Assembly: GCA_019636495.1 (NCBI GenBank)
Contig: JAHBXL010000009.1
Location: 1 to 64,000, forward strand
DNA from: Phycisphaeraceae bacterium
Lineage (GTDB): Bacteria > Planctomycetota > Phycisphaerae > Phycisphaerales > UBA1924
DNA: 64,000 nucleotides
Reading direction: 5' to 3'
A program made the translations under genes and the position numbers. Every line of letters begins with the position of its first letter. The first letter of the stretch is position 1. The notes under the pieces are model-generated. The model was not told the origin of the DNA and searched no databases. It saw only the letters and a program-made list of their open reading frames with translations. Below are positions 35,601-44,218 of this stretch, piece by piece.

Positions 35601-37421
35601 TCAGTCCCCAAGGATGCGGTGAATGGCGTACGGCAACTGGCAGAAGTCCACGCCGCGCTTGGTGAGGTCGCGCTGGCCCATGAACTTCGCCGCGGCGAAG
35701 ACCAGCGTCTTCTTGCCCGTCTTGTTCGTCGCGACGATGTCGTCCACCACCTGCTCGGTCAGCGCGGCGTCGTTGCTCCGCAGCCACGCCTTGTCGGGCT
35801 GGTAGAGCAGGTGCACGCGGTGGCTCTCCGTCTCGCCGATGTAGCCGAAGGTCTTGCCGGTCTGCTTGGGCACGTCGGCCAGGGTGAGGCCGGTGGCGGT
35901 GTAGAAAACGTACTTCGCGAGGGCGTCGAACGCGGGCAGGCCGTCCGTCAGCAACGCCTCGATCGACATCTCCGGCCCGAGCGTGGCGAAGGTGAACGAG
36001 CCGCCGAGCCCATCCGTCTTCTGCTTGACGTCCTTCTCCCCGGTGACGACCAGTTCGCCATCGTCGACGGTGGCCTTGATCCGGTCGAACCGCTTCCCGG
36101 CCATCATCTCAATGCCTTCGACCTTCTCGATCAGGTGCGTGGCCTTCTTGAATTTCGTCCAGGTGATCGGTTCGCGGTGCAGCTCCTCGCGCTGCGTCCC
36201 CTCGAAGGCGTACCCCTTGATGACGCGACGCACCCGCTCAGCGGTGAGCGTGTCGGCGTAGTCCTCAGTTTCGACGAGGATGAACTTGCGGTTGCCGCCG
36301 TCCTTCTTGTTCGCAGCGAGCACTGCGTGCGCGGTGGTGCCGCTACCGGCGAAGGAATCGAGAATGATCGAGTCTTTGTTCGTGGCCAAGTCAATGACGC
36401 GAGCAAGCAGCTCGACTGGCTTGGGCGTGACGAACATCTCGTCTCCGGGCTTCTTCTCCATGATCTGAGAGAGGTGCTGCTTGGCGTTGCGGGTGCTTCC
36501 CACTTCCTTCCACGGCCAGATGGTCTGGGGAACAACACCGTCTTTCACCTCGGAGAGGAATCGCTTGATGCCGGGCCGAACGTCTCCAGTGCCCCACCAG
36601 ATCCGTTTGTCGCGGTCAAGCTCCTCGAATCGCTCCTTGCTCACTCGCCAGTAGCTTCCAGCGGGGGGACGCGGGATGATCTTTCCAGACGGTGTTCTGA
36701 TCTCGTACAGCCCCGCCGAGTACTCGTTCCTTGCGGCAAGGTCGCTCAGCAGCCAAGGGCCCCGAGGGTCATTGTCTGGATTCTTGTAGCGAGCGAGCAT
36801 CTCATCCGACCTCTCCAGCAGATTCGGGAACCAGTTCGGTCCGTGCTTCGCGTACACCAAGAGGTAGTCATGGTCCTCACTGAACTGAACGGCAGTGTTC
36901 TTCGGGCTATCCATCTTGTGCCAGATAATGCTCGCGACGAAGTTCTCGGTGCCCATGATCTCGTCCATGATGCCCCGAAAGCGGTGAACCTCATTGTCAT
37001 CGAGGGTGATGAAGATGGCCCCTTCCTCCGCCAACAACTCCCGAAGCAACTGCAGGCGCGGCCACATCATGCACAGCCACTTGTCGTGCCGCTCTAAATC
37101 CTCCTTGTCAACTGGGTTGGCTTCCTTCTTGAGCCACTCCTTCATGAGGGGGCTGCGGACGTTGTCGTTGTAGCACCACCCCTCGTTGCCGGTGTTGTAC
37201 GGCGGGTCGATGAAGATGCAGTCCACCTTCCCCGCATACACGGGCAGCAGCGCCTTCAGCGCGTGCAGGTTATCGCCGTGAATGATGAGGTTGTCGTCGA
37301 GGCTCGGCTTCTGCCCCTTCGCCGGGAGCGACTTCTTCGCGTCCACCACCAGTTCCCGGAAGGGGACCGACAGGTGGTGCGTGTAGACGAACGACTTGCC
37401 CTTGAACTCGAGTGACGGCAT
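35601..37421 (-). CDS. type III restriction-modification DNA methyltransferase, Mod subunit
   Basis: A 606-residue N6-adenine methyltransferase of the beta class: catalytic motif DPPY at 72-75 (IFIDPPYNTGNEG) precedes the SAM-binding motif FAGSGTT at 357-363 (ILDSFAGSGTTAHAV). The central target-recognition region follows (about residues 160-320). Mod both methylates and supplies sequence recognition to Res. It starts at ATG 37421 with the small HTH gene 69 bases upstream on the same strand, and its stop is contiguous with the res start. Confidence 0.93.
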   Translation of the reverse strand: MPSLEFKGKSFVYTHHLSVPFRELVVDAKKSLPAKGQKPSLDDNLIIHGDNLHALKALLPVYAGKVDCIFIDPPYNTGNEGWCYNDNVRSPLMKEWLKKEANPVDKEDLERHDKWLCMMWPRLQLLRELLAEEGAIFITLDDNEVHRFRGIMDEIMGTENFVASIIWHKMDSPKNTAVQFSEDHDYLLVYAKHGPNWFPNLLERSDEMLARYKNPDNDPRGPWLLSDLAARNEYSAGLYEIRTPSGKIIPRPPAGSYWRVSKERFEELDRDKRIWWGTGDVRPGIKRFLSEVKDGVVPQTIWPWKEVGSTRNAKQHLSQIMEKKPGDEMFVTPKPVELLARVIDLATNKDSIILDSFAGSGTTAHAVLAANKKDGGNRKFILVETEDYADTLTAERVRRVIKGYAFEGTQREELHREPITWTKFKKATHLIEKVEGIEMMAGKRFDRIKATVDDGELVVTGEKDVKQKTDGLGGSFTFATLGPEMSIEALLTDGLPAFDALAKYVFYTATGLTLADVPKQTGKTFGYIGETESHRVHLLYQPDKAWLRSNDAALTEQVVDDIVATNKTGKKTLVFAAAKFMGQRDLTKRGVDFCQLPYAIHRILGD

Positions 37422-37490
37422 GGTTTCTCACGCGGCGAGGACGGTTGGGACGGGCGGACGAGGGGGCGCAGGCACGGGCGCGGGCGGGGT

Positions 37491-37721
37491 TCATCGATTC
37501 GCATCACGAGGTCGTTTGGCAGAAGCCTCCTGTAGCCACTTGTCGATGGACACCTTGTGGAACCGCCAATGGCGGCCGACCTTGTGGCCGGGCACGCTGC
37601 CGCGCTGGACGAGTTTGTAGAGCGACGACTGGGACATCTGTAGATACACCGCCAGATCCGAGATCGTCATGACCTCCGGCGTGGTCGGCGGATGGCGATG
37701 AAGGGTGCGGGCGCGGGCCAT
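37491..37721 (-). CDS. small HTH_17 DNA-binding protein upstream of mod
   Basis: A 76-residue reading from ATG 37721; ATG 37670 is an alternative with GGAGG only 2 bases upstream, giving 59 residues. The HTH reads TISDLAVYLQMSQSSLYKLV, then RGSVPGHKVGRHWRFHKVSI and DKWLQE, the excisionase/AlpA-like fold. Position directly upstream of mod-res suggests a controller of the restriction system, but it could instead be a second directionality factor of the element. Confidence 0.8.
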   Translation of the reverse strand: MARARTLHRHPPTTPEVMTISDLAVYLQMSQSSLYKLVQRGSVPGHKVGRHWRFHKVSIDKWLQEASAKRPRDANR

Positions 37722-37936
37722 CGGCCCAGTGTAGCAGTTATTGGCAGCTGGTGGACGTCGCCAATCCGGCGAGGACGGCCTTGGGGTTGCCCCGAAGCTG
37801 ACGGTCAAGGCTGGCTCCGATACCCTTCGATCGGCGAGATCAAGCCTGCCGACCCGGAGCATTTAGCGGCTCCGGCGGCAGAGGGCAGCCGCGTGGCTGC
37901 CGAGGATCGCGTGTGCCATGAAAAGAGGATGCTCCC

Positions 37937-39622
37937 ATGACCGAGTCGGAACTCCGCCAGCTGGCGGACGCCGCGTCGCAGGTGCTACGGCCGCACATAG
38001 AGAGATCGGAGCCGCTTCGGCGGGCCATTGCGCTGATAGGGAAGTGGCTATGCGAAGAGGCCGAGCGCGTGGCAGGCCCAGCGCCAGCCGCCGTTGAGCA
38101 GATAGCCACGACCGAAACGCCGATAGCCCCTAGCCCAGCCGAAACCGCCCAGCCCGAGCCAGACCCCGCGTCGCCCCCTCGGATTCCGTCGCCCGCTCCG
38201 AGCATCGAGCCGAAGATGCAGCTGGCGACCATTCCGAAGACGCTCCCCGTGTCCTCGGCGATCGTGCCCCTCAAGCTCGGGGATGCCGTGGTGCATCTGC
38301 CGCTCACGGGGACGACCGAAGAACTGGGACGTGCCCGCGCGTCGGCGTCGGACGTGTTGGTCGATGATGAGGTGGACGGCGGTGGTCCCAGCGCCCCTTC
38401 CACCATCGACCTAGCGCTCGTCGAGAAGCGATGCCGCCTGAAGGCGGCGTCATGTCGGCTCTTCATTCAGCGGCGTGCAGCGGCCGCCGATCCTGACGCG
38501 GAGCGTGAGGTGCTCGAGCGCCTCAACGACATGATCGCCAGGGCCAAGGCGATGGAGAACTGCTTCCTGTGGGTGTTCTGGCGTAACCAGCCCCAGCCCG
38601 CAGACCCGATTCTCAGGCAGATCGCTGACTGCTACGACGCTCAGGCCGATGCAGTCGCGTTGGTGCGTCGAATCGACGCCGTCGCGGACGGGCGGCGGGC
38701 TGAAGACGAGGAGTATGCGTTCCACCTGTTGGCCGAGACCAACTCGGCCCTGCGGGTCGCACTCGCTGAAACCTGGCTCAGCGACGATGATCGGGATCAA
38801 GCCGAAACGCACGTCTGGCTGCGGCGCGAGACCGCCGAGCGGCGTGTGTTCATCGAACGCCACATGACCGCCGATGACCCCGCAGACCCGGCGAACGCCG
38901 CCGACCTGAGGACGCGGATCGGGGCGCTGGGCAAGCGTCTGGACGAGCGCGAGGCCGCGGCCAAGAAGGTCAAGAACGCGCTGGGGCAGATCAGGTATCA
39001 CGCGGGACAACTCACCAAGGGACGCCCGGAAGAAGCGCCGGCCCACTGGACGAAGATCGCCGATGCCGTCAAGCGTCTGGAGGGCATGGGCGTTTCGACA
39101 ACCGACCGCCGCATCGCGGAAGCCGTCGGGTCTGCCGCTGCGGCCGCGTGGCCCGGGCCATCGGCAGGCTCGGAGTTCATGGCTGATGTCATCGCTCGTG
39201 CGCTGGCGCTCAAGAGCGAGGCCGGGAAGACAGACCCCAAGCGTTCGAACGGCGATGAGCGCGAGTGGAGTCCATCGGTGCTCGGCGTGCGGGAGCTGTT
39301 GCGCGGCAAGCGCATGGTGATCATCGGCGGCGAGCGGAATGCCGAAGCGGTGCAGCGCCTGACGCAGGCGTTCGAGCTGAAGGATGCCGAGTGGGTTGAG
39401 CTGACCGAGCACGGTCCCGGTACGCCCATGCGAGCGCCGATCTACCGGCCGGACACGGCCGTCGTCATCGTCATCATCAAGCTCACCGGGCATCTGCACT
39501 CGGAGGAAGCGAGGGACTATGCGGCCGCGGCGGGTAAGCCGTGCGTCATGCTCTCCGGCGGCTACAACCCCGAGCGGGTGGCCGCTGAGATCATGGAGCA
39601 GGCCAGCGGCCGACTGAAGTGA
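37937..39622 (+). CDS. DUF2325-like protein of the defence cargo
   Basis: A 561-residue product. The N-terminus is helical, followed by a Pro-rich linker (about residues 55-100). The C-terminal 110 residues contain KRMVIIGGERNAEAVQRLTQ, then DTAVVIVIIKLTGHLHSEEA, RDYAAAAGKPCVML and YNPERVAAEIME, matching the DUF2325 pattern (GG near the start, then a central valine-rich strand and a late lysine-proline-cysteine strand). DUF2325 proteins have no established biochemistry. It is divergent from the HTH-mod-res group across 215 bases and is the only large rightward gene in the element's right half. Confidence 0.7.
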   Translation: MTESELRQLADAASQVLRPHIERSEPLRRAIALIGKWLCEEAERVAGPAPAAVEQIATTETPIAPSPAETAQPEPDPASPPRIPSPAPSIEPKMQLATIPKTLPVSSAIVPLKLGDAVVHLPLTGTTEELGRARASASDVLVDDEVDGGGPSAPSTIDLALVEKRCRLKAASCRLFIQRRAAAADPDAEREVLERLNDMIARAKAMENCFLWVFWRNQPQPADPILRQIADCYDAQADAVALVRRIDAVADGRRAEDEEYAFHLLAETNSALRVALAETWLSDDDRDQAETHVWLRRETAERRVFIERHMTADDPADPANAADLRTRIGALGKRLDEREAAAKKVKNALGQIRYHAGQLTKGRPEEAPAHWTKIADAVKRLEGMGVSTTDRRIAEAVGSAAAAAWPGPSAGSEFMADVIARALALKSEAGKTDPKRSNGDEREWSPSVLGVRELLRGKRMVIIGGERNAEAVQRLTQAFELKDAEWVELTEHGPGTPMRAPIYRPDTAVVIVIIKLTGHLHSEEARDYAAAAGKPCVMLSGGYNPERVAAEIMEQASGRLK

Positions 39623-39712
39623 GCGGCCGCGGCAGCAGTGTTCACCGCCACGCCCGGCCGAAGAGAAAGCCGCGACGGGCGTCGCGGCTGGGAGCACGGC
39701 GTGATGTGTGCC

Positions 39713-39970
39713 TCACTCGTCGAGGGTCGGCAGCGGGCCGTCGACCGCTTCGTCCCATTCGAGGGCGTAGCGCTCGGCGATGTCCTCGAGGTCGTGCTCG
39801 GTCAGGTAGTCGGCGGTCTTCCGTTCCTGGCAGGCGGCGACGGCCCGCGCGAGGTCGGTCCACTCTTCGATGGTGAGCATCTGGTCCTGGCGTGCGCCGA
39901 GCAGGTAGAGCGCGGCCTGCAGCACGGCTTCGAGTTGCGCTTCGCGGCTGGGGGCGGGGGGCGTGCTCAT
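39713..39970 (-). CDS. small acidic protein
   Basis: An 85-residue product from ATG 39970: STPPAPSREAQLEAVLQAAL, then LLGARQDQMLTIEEWTDLAR and ALEWDEAVDGPLPTLDE. It is strongly acidic and helical, with no cysteine. It is followed by no coupled gene; the HARE-HTH gene begins four bases upstream of its start (stop at 39974), so they share a transcript. Function unknown. Confidence 0.65.
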   Translation of the reverse strand: MSTPPAPSREAQLEAVLQAALYLLGARQDQMLTIEEWTDLARAVAACQERKTADYLTEHDLEDIAERYALEWDEAVDGPLPTLDE

Positions 39971-39973
39971 GAT

Positions 39974-40333
39974 TCAGGCTCCCTTCCCCGCCACGAACAC
40001 CCCGCGCTCGTGCTTCTTGAACCGTGCGGCCGTTCCCTTGGCGGCGATCTCGCGGATGATGGCGGCGTAGAGCGTGGCCTCGGGCGTCTTCCCGCCGGGG
40101 CTCGTCCACAGACCCTTCGCCTCCATCGCGGCGATCATCTCCTTGGCCCGCATTGGCACTTCGCTCGCGGCGAGCACCTGCGCCGCCGCGCTGAGGGCGC
40201 TGATGCGCTTCGAGGGGGTGGGCGTCGTCTCCTTGGCGGGCGGCGCGGCCTTCGCCGCCTTTCGGGACTTCCGCGCATCGCTCAATTCGCGCTGCAGTTT
40301 GCCCATGTTCTTGATCGTGCCTTTGCGAGCCAT
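39974..40333 (-). CDS. HARE-HTH domain protein
   Basis: A 119-residue product from ATG 40333. A basic N-terminus ([20 protein letters not shown]) precedes a winged-helix HARE-HTH-like domain: [73 protein letters not shown] domains occur in restriction enzymes and chromatin proteins and are proposed to bind modified DNA. Its presence beside a type III restriction system suggests a linked role, which is inference. Confidence 0.8.
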   Translation of the reverse strand: MARKGTIKNMGKLQRELSDARKSRKAAKAAPPAKETTPTPSKRISALSAAAQVLAASEVPMRAKEMIAAMEAKGLWTSPGGKTPEATLYAAIIREIAAKGTAARFKKHERGVFVAGKGA

Positions 40334-40422
40334 GTGAAACTCCTTCTGTCTGGTGCGGAATCCCGTCGCACGCTGCGGCGGGGAAACGTGGCGGCCGCGG
40401 TTCCCCGCGACGCCGCGTGGGC

Positions 40423-40677
40423 TTACTCGGCGTCGGCCAGGAACGCCTCGACGTGCTCGGGGTCCATGTTGCTGAGGAACCCGACCAGATCGATGAGGTC
40501 GCTGCGGACCTTCCCGAGGCTTCCCACGAAGCCCCAGTTGCGAGGGTCGGCCTTGGCTCCCTCGGCGTGCTTGTCGAGTTCCATCTGCAGCACGTCCATC
40601 AGGCGGGCGATTTCGTTGCGGCGTGCGGCGTAGGTCTCGGCGGCGGTGGGTTCGGGCTTGGTCGTGCGCTTCGTCAT
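40423..40677 (-). CDS. small unknown helical protein
   Basis: An 84-residue product from ATG 40677: [20 protein letters not shown], then [20 protein letters not shown] and [20 protein letters not shown]. Basic at the N-terminus and acidic at the C-terminus. It precedes the HARE-HTH gene on the same strand with an 89-base gap. Function unknown. Confidence 0.6.
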   Translation of the reverse strand: MTKRTTKPEPTAAETYAARRNEIARLMDVLQMELDKHAEGAKADPRNWGFVGSLGKVRSDLIDLVGFLSNMDPEHVEAFLADAE

Positions 40678-40735
40678 GTTCGTGCTCCTTGGGGTTGTGG
40701 TCTCTGGTAAACAGCGAAGCCCGCATTCGCGGGCT

Positions 40736-41084
40736 TCAGGTCGTCGGATCGGTTGTGCGAGTCGTGCTCGGCCGGAGCTTCGGTTGCCCGACCGCGTTCA
40801 GGTAGTCGATGAGGTCGCCCGCGTCCCAGGTGTCGTAGTCCACCGGGTCGTGTTCGGTCGGCGCGTCGTCGCGATCGCGGTCGATCTCGAACCAGGCGGA
40901 AGCCGCCCGGCGCTCCGGCCTTCGGCCCCCAGTGCCCGTCGGCGTGGCGGCCGCGTCCGGCGGGGATCGTGTCAATCGACCAGCAGCGGCCGTCGGGCGT
41001 CTGGATCTCGATGCTCCGCACCGCGAACCCGCGGCGGGCCAGCGTCCTGGCCATCTCGATCGTCGTCTTCGTCGTGGCGTTCAT
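40736..41084 (-). pseudogene. small frameshifted gene
   Basis: ATG 41084 with GGAGG 8 bases upstream opens ATTKTTIEMARTLARRGFAV, then RSIEIQTPDGRCWSIDTIPA. The frame then changes near 40900-40930, in a run of G/C, after which a second frame reads SAWFEIDRDRDDAPTEHDPV and DYDTWDAGDLIDYLNAVG to the stop at 40736. The two halves make one continuous sensible small protein, so there is a frameshift (or sequencing error). It is the last gene before the right end of the element. Function unknown. Confidence 0.6.
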
Positions 41085-41346
41085 GTTCGTGGCCTCCGTC
41101 GCGGGCAGCGGATCCGCCCGCGTGTGACACATGAAGCCATGACATTCGGGGACAGGCAAGGCAAACCGGAGCGATTTCGCCGTCATTCCGCGACATGTGG
41201 GCAAGTTCGGCCCCATGTGGGCAAACGGGCGGATTCGGCCGGAAATCGCCCATCCCCGCGCGAAACAAACTCTGTCTCCCCGCGCGGCTGTTCCCGTAGG
41301 CCTTTCGAGACCGGTCCCCCCCCGACGGAGTACCTACGCGGCCGTG

Positions 41347-41422
41347 GGGCGTCTACGTCTACAGAATCCCGGCACACGACGGCATCGTCGCGGATTCTGT
41401 ATATGTAGACGCGTAGACGCCC
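41347..41422. repeat. imperfect inverted repeat inside the right end of the element
   Basis: Left arm GGGCGTCTACGTCTACAGAA (plus TCC) at 41347-41369; right arm GGATTCTG at 41392 leading through repeated TAGACG units to TAGACGCCC at 41422. The right arm carries one extra TAGACG-type unit. No gene overlaps. Similar TGTAGACG motifs lie at the 3' end of the toprim/DUF3987 gene (about 29790-29850). Confidence 0.6.
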
Positions 41423-41553
41423 ACGTCGCGCCACGTTGGCCCAACGTGCCGCTGGTTGGCGACGCCCGGGGATCGGGGCCAGCGCCGGGCCGTCCCGCCC
41501 GTGGGCGAACGTCGCGGGGCGGGCGCGGGGGCGGGAATCCCGATCATGCGCGG

Positions 41554-41578
41554 GCTTGTGCAAGCGCGTGTGCAAGCG
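41554..41578 (+). promoter_or_regulatory. TGTGCAAGCG repeats near attR (candidate recombinase arm sites)
   Basis: A 25-base exact copy of 25128-25152, in direct orientation, 60 bases inside the attR core. It contains two TGTGCAAGCG units. Binding by the element integrase is inferred from placement. Confidence 0.55.
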
Positions 41579-41637
41579 AACGCGGCGTGCGTCGAAAGCG
41601 GCCAGATTCACGGGGATTCTGATCGTGAGCCCGGGCG

Positions 41638-41679
41638 TTCCCAAGCTGAATGTCGCCGGTTCGATTCCGGTCGCCCGCT
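41638..41679 (+). pseudogene. displaced 3' half of tRNA-Gly(CCC) (attR)
   Basis: Matches tRNA-Gly from the anticodon loop onwards (core TTCCCAAGCTGAATGTCG, then CGCCCGC and T), but with T-arm GCCGG-TTCGATT-CCGGT instead of GGGAG-TTCGATC-CTCCT. No 5' half precedes it. This is probably the original chromosomal 3' half, cut away by integration. Confidence 0.85.
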
Positions 41680-41719
41680 TTCGTTCGGTGCGCCTTTGCC
41701 CGGCCCGCCAGCAACCGCA

Positions 41720-44137
41720 TCACGGCAGCACGGCACGCCTGAGCCGCAGACTATTCAGCACAACGCTTACGCTGCTGAACGCCATCGCCGCGCTGGCGAT
41801 GACCGGCGAGAGCAGCCACCCGGTCATCGGAAACAACACGCCCGCGGCGATGGGAATGCCGGTGGTGTTGTAGACAAAGGCCCAGAAGAGGTTCTGCCGG
41901 ATCGTCCGAATGGTGGCGTGCGAGAGCGCAATGGCTCGCGGCACAGCCCGAAGATCGGCCCGCATGAGCGTGATGTCCGCCGATTCCATCGCAACATCCG
42001 TGCCCGTTCCGAGCGCCAGGCCGACATCGGCTTGTGCAAGCGCGGGCGCATCGTTGATGCCGTCGCCCACCATACCGACCACGTACCCCTGGCGCTGGAG
42101 CGACCTCACTGCCTCGGCCTTGTCGCCCGGCAGCACCTCGGCAAGAACGTGATCGATCCCGACTTCCGCCGCGACGGCCTCCGCGGTCCTGCGGTTGTCG
42201 CCCGTCAACATCACCACGTGCAGCCCGAGAGCACGCATCGCGGCGACCGCCTCGGCGGATTCCGGACGGACCACGTCCGCCACCGCGACAATCCCGGCCT
42301 CGCGCCCGTCGATTGCCACAAACATCGGCGTACGGCCGAGCGCGGCGAGTCGGGCGGCATCGTCGACCATCGCGAGCATGATCCCCCGCTGTTCCAGGAG
42401 CGCAGGCTTGCCCACCAGCACATGCCTGCCGCCAACCGTTGCCTCGACCCCGTGGCCGACAACCGCACGGAACGCTTCGGGCTCGGCAAGCGGCACACCG
42501 CGCTCGGCGGCCCTTCGCACAATCGCCGCGGCAAGCGGGTGCTCGCTGTGACGCTCGGCGGACGCGGCCAGCCGGAGCAACTCGTCAGCATCGACCGGAC
42601 CGTCCGCCATCGGCAACACGTCCATCACCTCGGGTTTGCCGAGGGTGATCGTCCCGGTCTTGTCGATGGCAACAGCGGTCAGTTTGTGCGCGGTTTCGAG
42701 CGCTGCGCCGTCCTTGATGAGGATGCCCTGCTCGGCGCCGCGGCCGGTCCCGACCATGATCGCGGTTGGCGTCGCCAGCCCCAGCGCGCACGGGCAGGCG
42801 ATGATCAATACCGACACGGACGTCAGGAGGGCCATGCTCAGCCGAATGTCGGGCGCGGCGGCCACCCACCACACAACAAACGTCACCAGCGCAATGGCGA
42901 TGACAATCGGCACGAAGATGCCGCTGATGGTGTCCGCCAGTCGGGCGATCGGCGCCTTGCTTCCCTGTGCTTCACGGACAAGCCGAACGATCTGCTGAAG
43001 CGCTGTGTCCGCACCGATCCGCGTGACGACAAGGCGGATCGCGCCAGTCGTGTTCATCGTCGCGCCGTACACGGTGTCCCCCGGCCGCTTCTCGACCGGC
43101 ACACTCTCGCCCGTCAACATGGACTCGTCAACCGCAGACGCGCCGCTTTCGACCGTGCCGTCGGTGGGGACCTTCTCGCCCGGCCGCACAAGAACACGGT
43201 CGCCGATGGACACTTCCTCGATCGGCACGTCCTGCTCGACCTCTCCGCGAATAACCCGCGCGGTCCGCGGCTGAAGCCCAATCAGCCGTTGAATCGCGGC
43301 GGTCGTCCTCCCGGTGGCTATCGCCTCCAGATATCTGCCGAAGAGGATGAGCACGATGATGACCGCCGCGGCTTCGTAGTACACCGGCGGAAGTATCTCT
43401 GCCCCACTCCCCGCGTCCGCTGCGGCACCGGCGGACATGTGCAGCGAGTGCGAGGCGCCGATGGATGCGCCCGCGAAGAACCCGGGCCAGAAGGTCGCGG
43501 CAGCGGAATAGGCATACGCCGCGCCGGTTCCGAGCGCTACCAGCGTGTCCATGTTCGCGCTGCGGTGCAGGAGCCCCTTCCACGCCGAACGAAAGAACCT
43601 GCCCCCGCACCAGATCATGACGGGCGTCGTCAGGGCGAGTTGCAGCCAGTTGATCCACGGTGTGTTGAACGCCTCGATGCGGCCGTGCGACATGGCAATG
43701 ACCAGCACCGGCAGTGCAAGCGCCGCACCGACAAGTGTCCGCCGCAACAGCAATCGATCGGCGGAATGCGCGGCATGGCCATCTTCATCCGTCACAAGCC
43801 CATGGGCCGGGACCGATCCTTCGGCCCGTGCGGGGTTCGGCAGCGGAATCGTCACCTTGTATCCGAGGCTATCGACCGCCGCGGCGAGCGCGGCAGGCTC
43901 GACTATGGACGGGTCGTACCTCACCGTGGCCACCTTCGTGGCGAAGTTCACGTGCGCCGAGGCGACGCCCGCCTGCTTCGCGAGCCGCCTCTCGATCGCT
44001 GCAGCACACGCCGCGCACGACATCCCGTCGATCGGCATGTCGCTACGTTCCAGCCGTTCCGATACCGGGCCCCGCTCCGGAGGGACGGGTGCGGCGGCAG
44101 TCGAGCCACGGCCAGAATCGGCGTGCGTTTCCGTCAA
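41720..44137 (-). CDS. copA: copper-exporting P1B-type ATPase CopA
   Basis: An 805-residue inner-membrane ATP-driven Cu(I) exporter. The N-terminal heavy-metal domain has [12 protein letters not shown] near residue 38. Then come TM helices, the actuator loop with [11 protein letters not shown], the intramembrane copper site [10 protein letters not shown], the phosphorylation motif DKTGTITLG, the P1B-specific [10 protein letters not shown] and the hinge [18 protein letters not shown]. One metal-binding domain only. ATG 44137 is followed by a proline-rich leader. It diverges from the agmatinase gene over 81 bases. It lies directly outside the right end of the integrated element. Confidence 0.95.
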   Translation of the reverse strand: MTETHADSGRGSTAAAPVPPERGPVSERLERSDMPIDGMSCAACAAAIERRLAKQAGVASAHVNFATKVATVRYDPSIVEPAALAAAVDSLGYKVTIPLPNPARAEGSVPAHGLVTDEDGHAAHSADRLLLRRTLVGAALALPVLVIAMSHGRIEAFNTPWINWLQLALTTPVMIWCGGRFFRSAWKGLLHRSANMDTLVALGTGAAYAYSAAATFWPGFFAGASIGASHSLHMSAGAAADAGSGAEILPPVYYEAAAVIIVLILFGRYLEAIATGRTTAAIQRLIGLQPRTARVIRGEVEQDVPIEEVSIGDRVLVRPGEKVPTDGTVESGASAVDESMLTGESVPVEKRPGDTVYGATMNTTGAIRLVVTRIGADTALQQIVRLVREAQGSKAPIARLADTISGIFVPIVIAIALVTFVVWWVAAAPDIRLSMALLTSVSVLIIACPCALGLATPTAIMVGTGRGAEQGILIKDGAALETAHKLTAVAIDKTGTITLGKPEVMDVLPMADGPVDADELLRLAASAERHSEHPLAAAIVRRAAERGVPLAEPEAFRAVVGHGVEATVGGRHVLVGKPALLEQRGIMLAMVDDAARLAALGRTPMFVAIDGREAGIVAVADVVRPESAEAVAAMRALGLHVVMLTGDNRRTAEAVAAEVGIDHVLAEVLPGDKAEAVRSLQRQGYVVGMVGDGINDAPALAQADVGLALGTGTDVAMESADITLMRADLRAVPRAIALSHATIRTIRQNLFWAFVYNTTGIPIAAGVLFPMTGWLLSPVIASAAMAFSSVSVVLNSLRLRRAVLP

Positions 44138-44218
44138 AGAGGAACTCCGATCAACATGCGCGGGATGTTAGCGCTGCGGGGTTGGCACGCACGGGCCAAC
44201 TCCCGGTACACTCACGCC

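Larger units (their letters stand above)
24939..41655. mobile_element. integrative element in tRNA-Gly(CCC)
   Basis: The element is bounded by an 18-bp direct repeat, TTCCCAAGCTGAATGTCG, at 24939-24956 (inside an intact tRNA-Gly) and 41638-41655 (inside a tRNA 3' fragment). Within it are a tyrosine recombinase near the left end, an AlpA-like HTH, a toprim/DUF3987 protein, a type III restriction-modification pair, DUF3800- and DUF2325-type proteins and several short genes. There are no conjugation, phage capsid or terminase genes, so it is either mobilised by another element or a satellite-like or genomic island form. The length is about 16.7 kb. Confidence 0.85.

Noticed and set aside
24909..41679. 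Prophage or conjugative element
   Set aside because: No capsid, terminase, portal, tail, relaxase or type IV secretion genes seen in the 16.7 kb, so neither label is supported.
42030..42045. A TTGTGCAAGCG motif inside copA identical to the recombinase repeat unit
   Set aside because: It is a single copy, in coding sequence of conserved residues (LAQAD region), and outside the element, so probably chance.
41456..44218. Long plus-strand frame running through tRNA remnant and CopA gene into agmatinase
   Set aside because: Only the last 343 codons (from 44219) look like a protein; the rest is the antisense shadow of CopA plus the attR region.
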